A stretch of DNA of 64,000 nt. Origin: Nematostella vectensis. Taxonomy: Eukaryota; Cnidaria; Anthozoa; Actiniaria; Edwardsiidae. The notes under the pieces are model-generated. The model worked only from the letters and a program-made list of their open reading frames with translations. It searched no databases and was not told the origin of the DNA. Of the stretch, positions 12,784 through 24,963 are shown piece by piece. Position 1 is the stretch's first letter. Every line of letters begins with the position of its first letter. The stretch covers positions 8,666,001 to 8,730,000 of the forward strand of contig NC_064034.1 of assembly GCF_932526225.1 (NCBI RefSeq), given 5' to 3'. The position numbers and the translations under genes are program-made.

Positions 12784-13592
12784 CCACGCCCCAACCTGAT
12801 CATTTGTTTACACTATTGGGGGGGGGGGGGACATGCTCCCAGTGCCCCACCCCCATGCCCCACAATACACAATGAAACACAGCTATAGCTATAATCTCAG
12901 GGGCAGATACACAAGGGTTCTCCTCCCCTAGCCTGAACAGAACTTAGTAGGCGTAGTTTCAGTTTTAGGTGCGTAATGGGATGGAGCAGTCTTCCAGAAG
13001 AAATCAGGAGGATTAGCAACCTTGGTCAATTGAAGAAACGGTTATGCTCTGGTTCTGTCCCTTCTTCATTTTAGTACATACAGTAATATCTATAGTTATT
13101 TATACCTATATATTATTATAAAAGTCTAAAAATATATCTGTCTATTTTATAGATGTATGTTATGTAACACAGATTCCATACAAACTAATTTAAATTGATT
13201 GGACTTCCCGTGTCTAAATAAAGCATGTGTGTATGTACTGTATGTATGTTAACATGCACAGTCATGGCCACAAATAAAGTGGTACTATTTCATTAATAGA
13301 ACTTTGAAGTTTACAAACCTACAGTATCAATTTGAGCCATATGCATTCCTCGACTATTGTACACCTGGTCATTTTAATATATCGAAGTGAAATTACCAAT
13401 GGTCAAGTCAAATTATCAAGTCATTTTATCAACAAGTCCATTTATCAAGTCATTTTATCAACAAGTCCATTTATCAATATTATTATTGTTATTGCACACA
13501 ATAACATTGCCTATAAAAATTATGAGGATTGCCTACAAAAAAAATTACGAGGATACTAAGCACACTAAAACTTAGTGAATATCAAAGCCTAC
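12784..13592. other. Interval with poly-G tract and possible retrotransposon 3' remnant
   Basis: A run of 12 G lies at 12820-12831. At about 12976-13072 the plus strand reads a short frame with SSLPEEIRRI ending in a stop. This resembles the C-terminal end of CR1/L2-type reverse transcriptases (compare LWNSLPLHIR near 58300 in this window). An AT-rich tail follows. A 30-bp unit (AAGTCATTTTATCAACAAGT) is duplicated at 13416-13475. No host exon was found. Confidence 0.4.
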
Positions 13593-16500
13593 CTCTTCCT
13601 CTGTGAACTTCAGCGGATCATGATGTCGAAGAAGAATCAATCCATGAAATCGCTCAATCTTGAATGTGTTAGCCACTGAAAAAAAAAGTTAAAACAAATC
13701 TTAAATATAAGAAGAAATTTGATTATCATTTTAGTGCCATAATTAAAGAAAATGTTAAACTATGATTGATAGTGATTGTACAGTAACATTAAAACTTTAT
13801 AGGTGGAAACCTACTGTACCCCACTATTTAAAATGATGGAATTTCTAAAATAAGCACTAAAAAGTGCTACATTGGAGAACAACACCTGTTAGTGATCACT
13901 CAGTTCCCGTGACGGACAGTGATTGTTGTTACCTGAGACAGCATACTTGGACTCAACTCTACCAAATGGGTCCTGAGCTGTCATTCTACAGGAACACAAT
14001 ATACCATTGATTATAAAGTAGTGGCTGTTGGGGAAATGTGGGTGCCACCAAGGTAAGTTGTAATTTTAGTGTAAGTTTTATCAAGAACATGTAAAGAGCT
14101 TTGCTTTTATTTAGCAAAAATTTTTGCAAACAACAAGCCTGAATAATATATGCATGTGCACAAGACAAACACTGACACAAGACAAATCTGGCTGGGATTT
14201 TTTTTTTAAGGAATATTTTACAAAATACCTTTACTACCTAAAGGACACCAAATTGGTATTTGTAGAAAAAATTCAAAGAGAATGAAAAGTTTATTAAAAA
14301 AAATTATTTTGGTGATGAATACAACTTATGTTATCTCGACCAAAACTTTTTACCCGATCTTTTAGACTATACTATACATTCACATGGTCAGCTTCACTTA
14401 CTTTTTGTAATTGCAGAAATCACAATCTGCACTGGACTCATTCACCATTTTGTCAACTCTAAATAAATGGGAAGGAAATTATGAGAAACATTTTAAGTAG
14501 AGCTGGCAAGTTGTGTAGCTGGCCTAAAAGCGATGTTTAGGATGGACAGACTACCTCAGTAGGAGATTTGGAGGAATGCATCATCATCCATACACAACAG
14601 CTCTGTTAATTACTTTGGCCCACACACTTGTTTATCACTAAATTAATATACAACCATACAGAGATGTGAGGAGCTCTCATAAGACAAAAAGGAAAGGCCC
14701 TTGACAAGTGGTGGATAGCATGGATCAATTTTACTACTTTACTAACAGTACAGTACAGCCTGGAAGAAACTTAACAGCGTTGCGTGCGTTTTTTTAATGT
14801 AGTTTTAGTTTATGGATGCACGTACATTAAAAAGAACAACCAAACCCAAATACAAATCACCGACTGAAATCAGTCTTTTATGTCAGGGAACAATAGTTTT
14901 GCATTTTAGATGCTTGGTTCACTGGGTTTGCCATGCAAACTTCCCAATGACAAATAATTTTATAACATTGATTTTTCACACTTTTCCAAGCTTTGCCATA
15001 TTTTTCCTTAATTCAGCATCGCATAGTTTAGCAACCGCTTTCCTGGCTTCATACTTATTTTAACCAACATGGAACCCCTGAAATTTTTCCATATCCTTGT
15101 GGGATTCCTGTTTTCTAATCATAATTTTATATTTCGCTTTTGCAAAGATTGAGTCGATCTACTGTACTGTGTTTCTTGACATTGTTATAAACTAGCCTGT
15201 TCAACGCTCATTTTGACAGCTGACAGTTGGGATATAAGAAGACCTCTGATTGGCTATTGGTTACACTTGAGTAACGAGTGATGCATTTTGTATGTCTATG
15301 GGGGGGGGGGGGGAGTTTCCAGAACCCCTTTGCTCAGTCACAATCTATGTGTAAGAAAGAACTTAATTGCATTGAAAAGTATACAAAAAAAATTGTCTCA
15401 AGTTTTACCTGTGCTGAGGGATAAAATATGTATATATTTATTAACTTACGCAATCTTGACCTCAGGACCCCCACCCCCACCAGCACCCGGTCTCTTGGCT
15501 CGCAATGGATTAAATACTGTGCTCTCTTGTGTATAGAGATTCTGGACTGACGTCACTTGCTAAAAGAGCAAATGTTCATGCTCATAAGACAATTCAAAGA
15601 AGGAAAGTTACTGTAAGTAGAAACAAAGAGTACCTGATGCATTGTCTCCTCCAAAAGGTCTTTGTTATTATTAAACCATTTCAAAACCTAAAAAAAATCA
15701 AAATAGTTATCTAAACACTGTAGGAAAAATAGTTGTAACTGTAAAGGATTATCTTACCTTTTTAGAAAATTCATTGCCTATCTTCACTTCACTTGTTCTT
15801 GTTTTTAATGAATAAATGGTTTTAAAAATATCATATAAATCTCTGAAACAGAAAAAAAAAACATTAAAATTTCAGCTAATCATTTAAAGCCCTGGTTGTT
15901 GGCCTGTAAATAAATACTACTTATTAAATAAGAGTGAGGTTTTTACCAGAAAATCTCAGACCTCAGTCTTTTGTACGGACCTCGGTCTGAGATTTCCTGG
16001 TAATGACTGAACAGAAGAGGTTAATAAGTTATTCATTTTATGGCATTTATCTTAGTAGACAAAAAGCGAATAACAACTAAAAAATGAAATGGGAAAAACT
16101 TTTGATTGCACGCACAACTTTTGGTGAAAGTGTTATAACGACAAACACGAAACTGTTCTCAACTTTTTCCTTTTTTTTATTAACTGCAAGGAAATTTATC
16201 TTCTGTTGTAGACACACTGGAACAAGGGAGCACAGCAAAATGTATTCCTATTTATCGCGCAATATATGTGTTTGTTTTGTAAGGAGAGATATCAGTCGTG
16301 CTGTTGGCGGTGAAGGCCTCGGATTATGAAGTGGATTATGTTTGTCGACAGGGTCTTTGTTCGTATATTGCCCGAATCCTTTTCGAGGATAGAGAGTTAT
16401 CTTGGGGCTGATGATACAAACAAAGACCTGTTGACAAACATCCAACAGCGCAATTGATGACTCCCACAAAACAAACACACATGAGGTGTTGTATAACAAA

Positions 16501-19057
16501 GTGGTTTACTTTTGTAATAATGTCAAACGCACGTTAACTAGAAACACATTCTGCCGTGCTCCCTTGACTGGAACTGGAAGGGCGGAAAGTAACTGAGTAA
16601 CTGCCCAGCTAGAGGAGCTGTTATCGGATGGGGCTGGTCTGGGACTGATCGGCTCAAAATATTGGACATCTGTCGCTGGTGTCTTTCGCCGATTTATAAG
16701 ACTAAAGCCTCTGGAGATTCTTAAGCCCGCTCCACTGAGCCACAAATGTTTCTGAGGTGTGGCCATCTAGGAATCTTCCAATGCTTGTTTTTTTTTTTTA
16801 CACTGTGGTTAGACACTATAGACCCTTCTCTGCAGACGGGCTTGAGTGGCAGCTTCCTTAAGAACTTCCCGATTTCATTCTTTCCAAGAGGGGATTTCAT
16901 ATACTATATATGTGGATTTTCACGGTGCTGCTGTCATACAGCAAGGAAAAACAGAGACTCCCCTAGATTCATTTCTTTAGGCCTGTGTGACTTGAATATC
17001 TCGTAGAAATGAACTGGACATCTTTCGGTGCATGTGGCAAATACTATTGGTGAGTAAGAGTGCTGGTGGACATTTTCTGATGCACCAGTATGTGTTCTTG
17101 TACCCTGTTTTTTCATCCACACATATGATAATTAAAATGGTAAAAGGCATTCAAATCACTTGACGCCTTTGGAATTGTGTTTCTGCTTTTCTGCCTTTGT
17201 ATAAATTGTCCCGGTTCCTCCTGGCTGTGAGGCATCTCCTCTTCGTTTAAAACATTTCACTGTTGTTGTTATTGTTGCTTCCACTTTCGCCGGAAAATTC
17301 TTCCTCTGGGTAGTAGAACTTGCTTTCGCTTTCTTCGTCGCTATTCATCATTTCTTAACTGTTGTAAATACAAAACCGAGCTTCCAATAATTAAAAAACA
17401 CTGTGAAAAGATGTTGTGTTCTATGTTTTTGTAGTCGCTTGCACTGACAGTATCCAGTCTGGAAGAAAGAGCCCATGGGCATTACAAGGAAATCTCGTCT
17501 GCTCAGCGTACAGAGCATGCGTACTGTCAATGCCATATGATAACATGTGATATAGTATACTATATTTCTCTATATAACATATGTTATGGGTCACTGAGCA
17601 ATGCGTGGAGAGTCCAAAGTTGAATTTAGTGGATAAATTTTTAATCAAATGCAACATTTTCTTGGTGTTTACGCCAAGGTATCAGGACACAAAACAGTGT
17701 ACGCAGCCATGAGGCTAAACTGCTCTTACCTGCAATTACTTTCCTCAGCTTTGCCCCACTTTTCTGCTATCAAGGCTATGTTGTCGATTCTTAAGGATTT
17801 GGTAGGCATTTTCAGACATTGATTTGAAAACCATACCTAAGAACAAGACATTCAGAATAAAATAGTATAATAGTGAATAATGTCGAAAAAATGCACAAAA
17901 AAAGAAGAAAAATGCGAATGAAATCATATTCTGATGCTAGAATTTATCTTGCATTCTCAAATGAACCAATTTATAATCGTAACTCATGAAGCTGAATTTT
18001 CACATTTAAAAAAGGGTTTTCCTTGTCCATTGGCTGTGCATATGGCTGGGGACTTTTTACCAAATCTCACTCACACGCAGATGTTTACATTCCTTGTAAT
18101 TCAGCCCCCTTCATTGTGATACAAAATATCCTGCCAACGTTGCCTTGACGCAGCATACAGTACTGTAAATGATCTAATGATCACCAAGGGCGCTTATTCA
18201 ATTTCGACAGCCCGAGGGGGGCGTTCAATAGATAGGAGGCGTTAATTAGAGAGGGGAGTTCTTTACAAACGATGATAATAAGTGCAGTGGAGTTCTAGTC
18301 GCAGTCAAGATTACTAAGCCTGCGTAGCAAGCATTTCTTGACATTAAGCAAGTCTCACCCAGTAGAAGCCAACCTACTATGCTGTTTGTTTTTAAGCTGG
18401 GAGGGAAGGTAGGGGGGGCTTAAATAGAGGGGGGCAATTATTAGAGCTTAGGGGGGGGGGCATTCATTAGATAAGAGGCGTTCTTAAGATAGGGGGCATT
18501 TATTGGATCATTTCAATAATGTAAGCCACAGTAAAAACAGGATATGCATCCATCTCTACCATTTGCACTTGCTACCAAATGGCGTGGGGGTTGTGGTCTT
18601 AGGTTCCAGGGGAGTTCGGAGGAGTTTTGCTATAGCTGTTATTCTACATATAAGACTAGTCAACTAAAGATTTGGACCACTTATTAAACGCTAAAATATT
18701 AAAGCGCGGGAAATGGACATCAACGGAAAGAAAAGAGAGTCATTAAAAGTGTTTACGGAAGCCTCTATTTGAACCCGTCTCATGGCGGCGACTTACCTGG
18801 GAAAAACCTAATTTGTTATCGAACGCTTTCATGTGAATGGCCCTCTCGCTTGTAGTCTGTTTTGCAATTCGCTGTTCGCTGGATTCAGAGAAGCGATGTA
18901 CAGCGTCTGTCCCGCCAAAGTCAGGTTTGGATCTCGAATATCCGCGCGGAGAACTCAAAAACCAAACAAACAGCACAACCAATGCGACAACGAATAAAAC
19001 AACACGGCGCGGTTTTAAACCCATAGCGTCGAGATTGTTCTTCATATCCATGAACAC
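13593..19057 (-). CDS. Unidentified membrane-anchored protein, eight coding exons, 3' end not found
   Basis: Exons on the minus strand in transcript order: 19057-18797, 17836-17730, 15842-15758, 15687-15634, 15559-15450, 14458-14402, 13985-13933, 13675-13593. Every intron is GT-AG and all phases agree (0,2,0,0,2,2,1,0), giving 270 codons without a stop. Later exons must lie further left. Residues about 18-36 form a hydrophobic segment after PRR, a type II signal anchor. The middle has a poly-Gly loop (GAGGGGG). The last exons contain DCDFCNYK, then DPFGRVE and RHHDPLKF. Cys-x-x-Cys followed by an FGR and His-rich region is vaguely like GalT/HIT-type nucleotidyl-transferase folds, but that is a guess. 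I do not recognise the family. Exon 1 shares a short upstream region with BORCS6. Confidence 0.75.
16216..16570. repeat. Foldback (long inverted repeat) element in an intron
   Basis: Three nested blocks pair in order: CAAGGGAGCAC (16225 region) with GTGCTCCCTTG (16553 region), a TGTGTTTGTTTTGT block (about 16265) with ACAAAACAAACACA (about 16467), and 16337-16365 with 16412-16440. The innermost arm is about 28 bp with few mismatches and a 46-nt loop. It sits between exons 2 and 3 of the minus-strand gene. The transcript could fold into a long hairpin. It may be a decayed MITE. Confidence 0.65.
17031..17159. repeat. Donor copy of a 129-bp segment also present at 42609-42737
   Basis: From CATGTGGCAAATACTATTGG to CATTCAAATCAC the two segments match with only a few substitutions. 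This copy is intronic in the minus-strand gene. The other copy forms the joint between the two units of the 21-50 kb duplication. Confidence 0.85.
18180..18510. repeat. Degenerate G-rich repeat
   Basis: Repeated blocks of the form GGGGGGCRTTYATTRGATAGG occur near 18217, 18420-18445 and 18455-18500, including a run of ten G. It lies in intron 1 of the minus-strand gene. It has no coding potential. Confidence 0.5.
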
Positions 19058-19314
19058 AATAACATTATATACTGTTGGATAAAATAAGAAAAGCCGGCTA
19101 AAATGTCTTGTTGGGACTTTTTAATGTTTTGTGGCTATGACACATCACCAGTCAGCGGCTAACGCTAGTTTTACCATGCGCGCGCGCCAGATTCCATTCT
19201 TGAGCCTTCGATGTTGTAACCCTCGGTCAGTTGAAACGTCAGCTGAAACATTTCCATTAGCTGTTTATAAGTAATAATAATATAAGAAAATGTTTTGACC
19301 TTCAAAAGATAAGT
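19058..19314. promoter_or_regulatory. Shared (bidirectional) promoter region
   Basis: Only 257 bp separate the ATG of the minus-strand gene (19057) from the ATG of BORCS6 (19315). The interval has a CGCGCGCGCC stretch near 19180 and no TATA box. Head-to-head spacing this short usually means a common promoter. Confidence 0.55.
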
Positions 19315-21002
19315 ATGGCAGAGGGGTGCATGGATGGAACTTTTGAGAGGGCAAGCGAAGAAGACTCGTCAGCCGATGTCCGTACCGATCGTATTCAATC
19401 CTGTCAAACTGAAGAAACAGTCTCTTGGAACCAAGACTGCATTAACGAATCCCAAGTAAGCATGATATACCCACTATAAAAGGGACTTGTCTTAGGCAAG
19501 CTGTCATTCGTCATTTAACTGCAGTGCAGAGAGAGTCCGTAGAGAGAGGCCAGAAAGCTATAATAAAGCTCAAGATTGGTCGAAAACACACCATTGAATT
19601 AAACACAGTCTATTTATTAGCCTTTTGTTATAACAAAACAAAAAACAAGGGATTAGATAGGTTTTGAAGTGATAAATTTTGGAAATTTGATGTTTGTTTG
19701 TGCGCCCACCTGAATGAAACCATTTCAAATGAGCATGCGCACTCTGTTGTTTTGAATTTTATTTTTTAAACACGAACGCGCGCTATAAAAGGGATAGCTC
19801 CGCCCCCTTTTTTGCAAGCTCTCGTGCAAGTCCTCACTCACAACTAAACTTCATTAAGTGCGGACCTCTAAAACAGCCAGAAGAAAACATAGCAAAAAGT
19901 AAAGCCTTACACCAAACTACGACAACTTCAAAGTACAATAAATTGTTAAAGAACTATCAGGCATATTCGGGAAAGTGTTTGGAGACAATTCTCTACAGAA
20001 ACAAGAACAAAAATTGTCATTGAGAAATCAAACAGTGTGTGCTATAGTAAGTTAGGTATAGTGTAGTATAGAAGGTATAGTAATTAGAAATTGTAGTGTT
20101 TTGAAGGTAAAATTTTCAATTTTTGCCAGTATGCTCTGGCTTCACAACATTTTGACCATGAGTTGATGAATATTGTGGTATATAGGAGTAAATATGTACC
20201 ATGGGAAAATATGGGAAATTTCTCAGGGGGGTTTACTTTTGTTGGTAATATCCATGTGTCAGCAATCACAGGGTATCTTAAAGGCACCAGTTGACTGTAG
20301 AAACTATAAAGTTAACCTTTTAATATTCAGATTTCAGGAAATGAAGCCTCCAGGAATCATTCAAATGATCAGAAGAATGAACCAGAAAGTGTAAGTTCTG
20401 AGAAGCATTTGCTGTCTCAGATGGAAAACCTTGAGAAAGAGCAAGAAAACTCATCACATGTGACAGAAGAAAGGTCATCCTTGCAACCCAATGTAGATAG
20501 CCCTCCTGACCAGACTGATGATGTGCCTGTAGAAGTTGCTGAGGATCCCCTAGCCTTACCAAAAAATGAGGTCCTTAAAGAGGTACCATCTAATAAGATG
20601 ATTGACGCCTACGATGTCATTTCAAAGCATGAAATGCAGCACCTTGAAGAATGGGAGAGTGTTCAGAAATCATGCCTGTCTGAAATTCCTCCAATTGATC
20701 CTGGAGCAGTCCATGACTTGGAAAGAAGAGCCAATGATGTTGCCGGGAACTTGGATCACATGCTAGGAGTACTTGCAAACACCCTCAAGACTATGTCAGA
20801 GACAGGCGTTAGGTCAGTTGATGCTTATAGTGCCACTGTGGACCACATGGGAGAGGCGGTGGACTCATCAGTCAAGAGTATGTATACTCTTATCGCTAAA
20901 TGTGAACAGCTCGACGCAAGTATGACGCAGTTGTACAGAATGGCAGCACAGATTAAGGATATCAAAAAAACTTTGGATGAATTTGAATATTTGTGTAAAT
21001 AA
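19315..21002 (+). CDS. BORCS6: BORC complex subunit 6 (lyspersin)
   Basis: Two coding exons: 19315-19455 and 20331-21002, joined in phase 0 (donor GTAAGC, acceptor TATTCAG), about 270 residues. The N-terminal 150 residues are acidic and low in complexity. The C-terminal 100 residues form the conserved helical domain, with DLERRANDVA, GEAVDSSVKSMYTLIAKCE and IKDIKKTLDEFE, closely resembling vertebrate BORCS6 (C17orf59). BORC recruits ARL8 to lysosomes and couples them to kinesin for outward transport. It acts on the cytosolic face of the lysosome. The stop codon (21000-21002) lies inside AATAAA (20999-21004). A few short minus-strand frames overlap but are shadows. Confidence 0.9.
19475..19830 (+). 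promoter_or_regulatory. Two TATA-box-like sites inside the BORCS6 intron
   Basis: TATAAAAGGGA occurs at 19475-19485 and again at 19784-19794. The second is followed by CTCCGCCCCC and a pyrimidine-rich initiator-like stretch about 30 bp on. After the first, AATAAAG appears near 19562. This layout suits fragments of LTR promoters or an unannotated intronic transcript. No open frame follows either site. Confidence 0.35.
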
Positions 21003-21712
21003 AAAGTTAGCTTGCTTCATTCAAACATATCACAGTTTAATTATAGACACTCCTTAAAAATATATTGAAATTTTGATTGTTTTGTTTCTCTAATATATGG
21101 TATGCATGGTGCAAAAAAGACCTGAATGGCAATACTAAAAGTAACCAAATTTACTCCTTTGAATTGCTCATTCTAGAGTATTTTTAGGTTTTTGCTCACT
21201 GACTTTGGATGGAAATTCGCATTTTCAAACATGATCTTTAAATTGTTATTTCATCTCTCTAATGTTCAAATATACTTGACTTAATAATAATTGACAATAA
21301 TAATAATAATAATCTACAAACTTATATTGCTCTAAACTTAAAAATTGAGATTCTAGGGAAGAAAGTTTGAAAGGTTGGACTGGTGCACCTGCGTGGCGGG
21401 TGAGGTGAAGGTTCATCTTGTCAAAAGCTTGGCCCGAGTGTTGATTGGATTGGACAAAATACAAAAAAGAAAGCGTGATTTGAGACCACGTGCAAATTGA
21501 TCTTAGATAGTATTGAGGCTTTTTCCAAAGAATCAGACATGCAAAACTGATCATCCTTTTTTAACTTCTTGTTCATAAAAATGCAAACCGCTTACTTAAG
21601 AAAATGTACATCAATAAATGAAAGGAATGGGCAGCAGCTTTAAAAAAACATATCTATAAAACTAATGAATTCAAACAAAGCGTTAGTACAATGTGTCCAG
21701 CAACGCGTTAAA

Positions 21713-21850
21713 ATGGAGTCGCATCACAACTCTGCACGCCCGAATAGTGCGAAACAACACAAGGCTTTAGAAAAAAACCGCAATGAAGCGTCTTATTCAA
21801 ATCTACGAAAACTTGATCAAAAGCTGAAAAAGGCATCCACAGAAATGTAG
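21713..21850 (+). other. Upstream open reading frame in the CLN3-like leader
   Basis: A 45-codon frame rich in Lys, Asn and Ser ends 28 bp before the CLN3-like ATG. A longer version starts at 21665 in copy 1 only. In copy 2 the equivalent ATG is ATA. No family is recognised, so it is either a regulatory uORF or leader sequence. Confidence 0.35.
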
Positions 21851-21878
21851 AGAGTAGAGTGTCGAAGTGAGCAAAAAG

Positions 21879-23827
21879 ATGGAAAAATCGCCGTCCAACC
21901 GCGATAAAATGCGGGAGATGTTGGAGTACTCCAGCAGCGATGACTATTTCAGGGAATCTGAGGATGAGTGGTCTCCGCTGCATTCCAGCCCCGAACAAAA
22001 ACGCAAGGAGAAGACTCAAAGAAAAATGCAGAATATGTCTAAATACGGCTGTTCGTTCTTCTTCCTCGGTGCCACACTGACTGCTTCTTTAGCGCTTACA
22101 ATCTGCGCCGCAGAAGATATCTTGTCGGGCACGGTCTACGCGACTGGCTGGGTGCTAGTCGCAGCGGCAGCGCCATCTTGCCTTATGAAGATCACATTCC
22201 TTTGCTCGTCGTGTCTAACAAACCTCTCCCTCGTCACTAAGACGTTAGGGATGTTCATATTTATGATAACGGGACTGTTATTCTTGGCTTTCTCCGTGAC
22301 AAGACTTGATATTCGCCTTATAGGAGTGTGCTTTATATCCGCTGCGACAGGACTGGGGGAGATAACGCTGCTGGTTTACGCTGCCACCAAGTTTCAAGAA
22401 GTCGCTCTGAGTGCGTACATTGCTGGTACAGCTACAGGAGGCGTGCTAAGTGTTCTACCTTATGTCGGTAAGTCCATCTTCCGTGTATGTTAAGTTAATA
22501 GCAAACTGGTATGTCTTCAATTTTTTAATAAAGTGGCTTCAATGAGTACCCCGAAATAATCGGCTCTAGAATTTTAATATTGCTAGCAATATCATACCAT
22601 TATTAGTGGTGGAAGGGATCACCTCCGGCCCTAATATTTCGATTGATGTTTTCTGAGACTATCTTATTCTCTGCTATAATTTTGTATTTTTTTGCCCCTA
22701 TTGTATTGCTGCGAGTTAGTTTCGTGGCATATCATGGTCACCACAGTGCTATCGTCGCCGTTGATATTCTCATCATCATATTGTTATCATCATTTACCGC
22801 GTTTTTGTCACCATTATCACCATGACTTGTTATCATATAATAACCACTATCATATTTTACTATAAGTTTTGTCATCATCATCATAATAAGAAATATAATC
22901 ATAACGTCATAACCATTTAAATATCCACCCATTTCGCCAGAATCCCATTTTTAATTGATATCTTTATTTCGCTCAAAAATTTCGCTTATGTACTTATGTA
23001 CTTTGCTGCATATTCTCCCAGGAATGACCAGCTGGAGCTCCATAAAACCTCGCACCGCCGCATTAGTACCAGTTTTCTGGTCTCTACACTTGCTCATCTT
23101 TGCCGTGATGAAAACTAAGAAACTCACCGCCGAACTTAAAGGAGACTCACGCATTCGCCAGGAAATCTATCAGTACGAATCACAGGAAATCTGCGTCCCG
23201 TTTTATCAGGAACGCCTCATGCAAATGTGGAAATCACTACATGATTTTATAATGCTGTTCCTTGTCTACTTCGCAGTCTACTTCTCCCTCTGTGGCGTCC
23301 TCACGACAAAAGTGTTCTCTCAAGCCAAGGACTTTGGGCCCAGGGAGGACTTTCAGCACTACGTTCTGAGCACCATACTTGGAGAGTTCCTCGGAAGGTC
23401 CTTCATGTCCCTCCTACGTTCCAAGACCCCAGGGGTTAACTACAAGCTTCCGTCAGTGTTCGGAATCATTGCTGTGTTCTTGGCCGTATTGTTTATCCTC
23501 TCCGTATGGTTCTCTTGGATTTCAAGGATCTGGGTTATGTTCGTTGTATGTTTCATGCAAGGGGTGTGTTCTGGGATCCAAGCGTCTAACTCCTACCATG
23601 CCATCGCTAACCGTACCCATGCGGAGCATGCGCAGTTTATCCTGACCATCGCAGGCCTAGCGGAGTCGCTCGGGATGATGACCGCTGGACTGATTGGCCT
23701 ACACACCGAGCCCGCAATGCGCGAACACTGCCTGGAATCTCAGTATTATGCTAATCAAAATTTTTGCATGACCCGCATCAAAGATGCGAAGTTCTGGGGC
23801 TTGGGGCGAGAAGGCCAATTCCGATGA
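21879..23827 (+). CDS. CLN3: CLN3 (battenin)-like lysosomal membrane protein, copy 1
   Basis: Exons 21879-22467 and 23022-23827 join in phase 1 (donor GTAAGT, acceptor CTCCCAG), giving 464 residues. The start at 21879 (AAGATGGAA) follows an in-frame upstream stretch without another ATG. The acidic N-terminus (SSSDDYF, SEDEWSPLHSS) is cytosolic, then multiple hydrophobic helices follow. Family hallmarks are the ATGLGEITLL and AGTATGGVLS segments across the splice junction and, near the C-terminus, EHAQFILTIAGLAESLGMM, matching CLN3 of other animals. Members are multi-pass lysosomal/endosomal proteins linked to glycerophosphodiester export and pH homeostasis. A polyadenylation signal AATAAA lies at 24176. 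Copy 1 lacks one Pro codon present in copy 2. Confidence 0.85.
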
Positions 23828-24366
23828 ATATTAAGGCAATGATACTCGCAATCGTATATCGAACTTTTGATATTTAAGTAATAGATTAAAATCAAATATA
23901 TTAATAAGCAGATTTAGAACTCTTAGTAGCTCGTCATCAGTTTATGGGAATAGAGATAAACGTAAAGATGGTATAATGTAAAGATGTAATCATAAACTTA
24001 TCAAGCTCATAAAAGTGTGTACCGAACTGTAAAGGAAAATAAGAATGCCTGATCACGAGCCACCATACTTTACCCTACTCTGTATGCTCCTGACTTCAAA
24101 TATGGACGATATTGACAGGCAAATCTTGTTTTTCAGATGATGAGAAATTGAACCTATGTATCATTAGAATGAGATAATAAAAAAAATATTATTCTTTTAT
24201 ATTAATGTCGTGTATTGGGCGCCATATTTTGACCTCGGTTCCGTCAGCCCATTACGTTCTTTCTCTTTCTTTTAATCTTGTAATGAAAGTTACCCTCTCC
24301 CTCGCCCATCCCCCCCCCCCCCCCCCCCCCCCCACACACACACCACTTTTCTGAGCGGATATGTGA

Positions 24367-24935
24367 TTTTACATGAATAAAACCTTTAAAAGAAAAAGTC
24401 GACAACAACGCAGATTTATGTTTTCCAAAACGATATTTCGGCAGACCAATACCTGCCTTCTTCAGGTTATAAATGAGTTACAATGGCATGTTATAGCTAG
24501 TATATATACAAAGTTCATTGATGATTAACTAACAAAAGGTAAAAATAGTAATTGAGTGACAAAGTACAAAGTTCATTGATGATTAACTAACAAAAGGTAA
24601 AAATAGTAATTGAGTGACTTATGGAAGATGGTAAATAGGGTGGTGTGGATTACTAAGTAGCTAAACGGTTTCTTCACGCCGGTTGAGGCCACCGGGTTCA
24701 AGAGTGCCAGCGCGAGCTATCAGTGTGGCTTCTCTTGCTTTGCGGATGGAGTCGCGGTTATTTCTTTTTTTTTTTTTTTTTGGCCTGCCGAAATATCGTT
24801 CTAAAAAACATAAATCTGCGTTGTTGTCGACTTTTTCTTTTAAAGGTTTTATTAATTAATCAACTGTCCACAAGGTCCGACGCACACCAGCAGATAGAGG
24901 CTGTCTGGTGGTTTCTTCCTACGTTTTTACATGAA
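24367..24935. mobile_element. Inverted-repeat-flanked insertion with 11-bp target duplication (copy 1 only)
   Basis: Insert 24378-24924 is flanked by TTTTACATGAA at 24367-24377 and 24925-24935. Copy 2 has this 11-mer once (near 45898), so the insertion is proven by the empty site. The arms 24378-24446 and 24783-24851 are inverted copies (TCGACAACAACGCAG / CTGCGTTGTTGTCGA, and ATATTTCGGCAG / CTGCCGAAATAT). Inside, a block of about 52 bp is directly repeated at 24509 and 24565. The arrangement and a short 3' extension suggest a non-autonomous Penelope-like element. That class call is inference. Confidence 0.75.
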
Positions 24936-24963
24936 TGCGCGTTTATGTGCCTTAATATGTGTA

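Noticed and set aside
11188-12803. Three overlapping 480-530-codon open frames on the minus strand
   Set aside because: Produced by the 23-bp minisatellite; all three frames encode the same repeat and no promoter, splice or non-repeat sequence supports a gene.
17250-17352. Short acidic minus-strand frame (MMNSDEESESKFYYPEEEF)
   Set aside because: Only 34 codons; looks like a transposase N-terminus but nothing else of a transposon follows.
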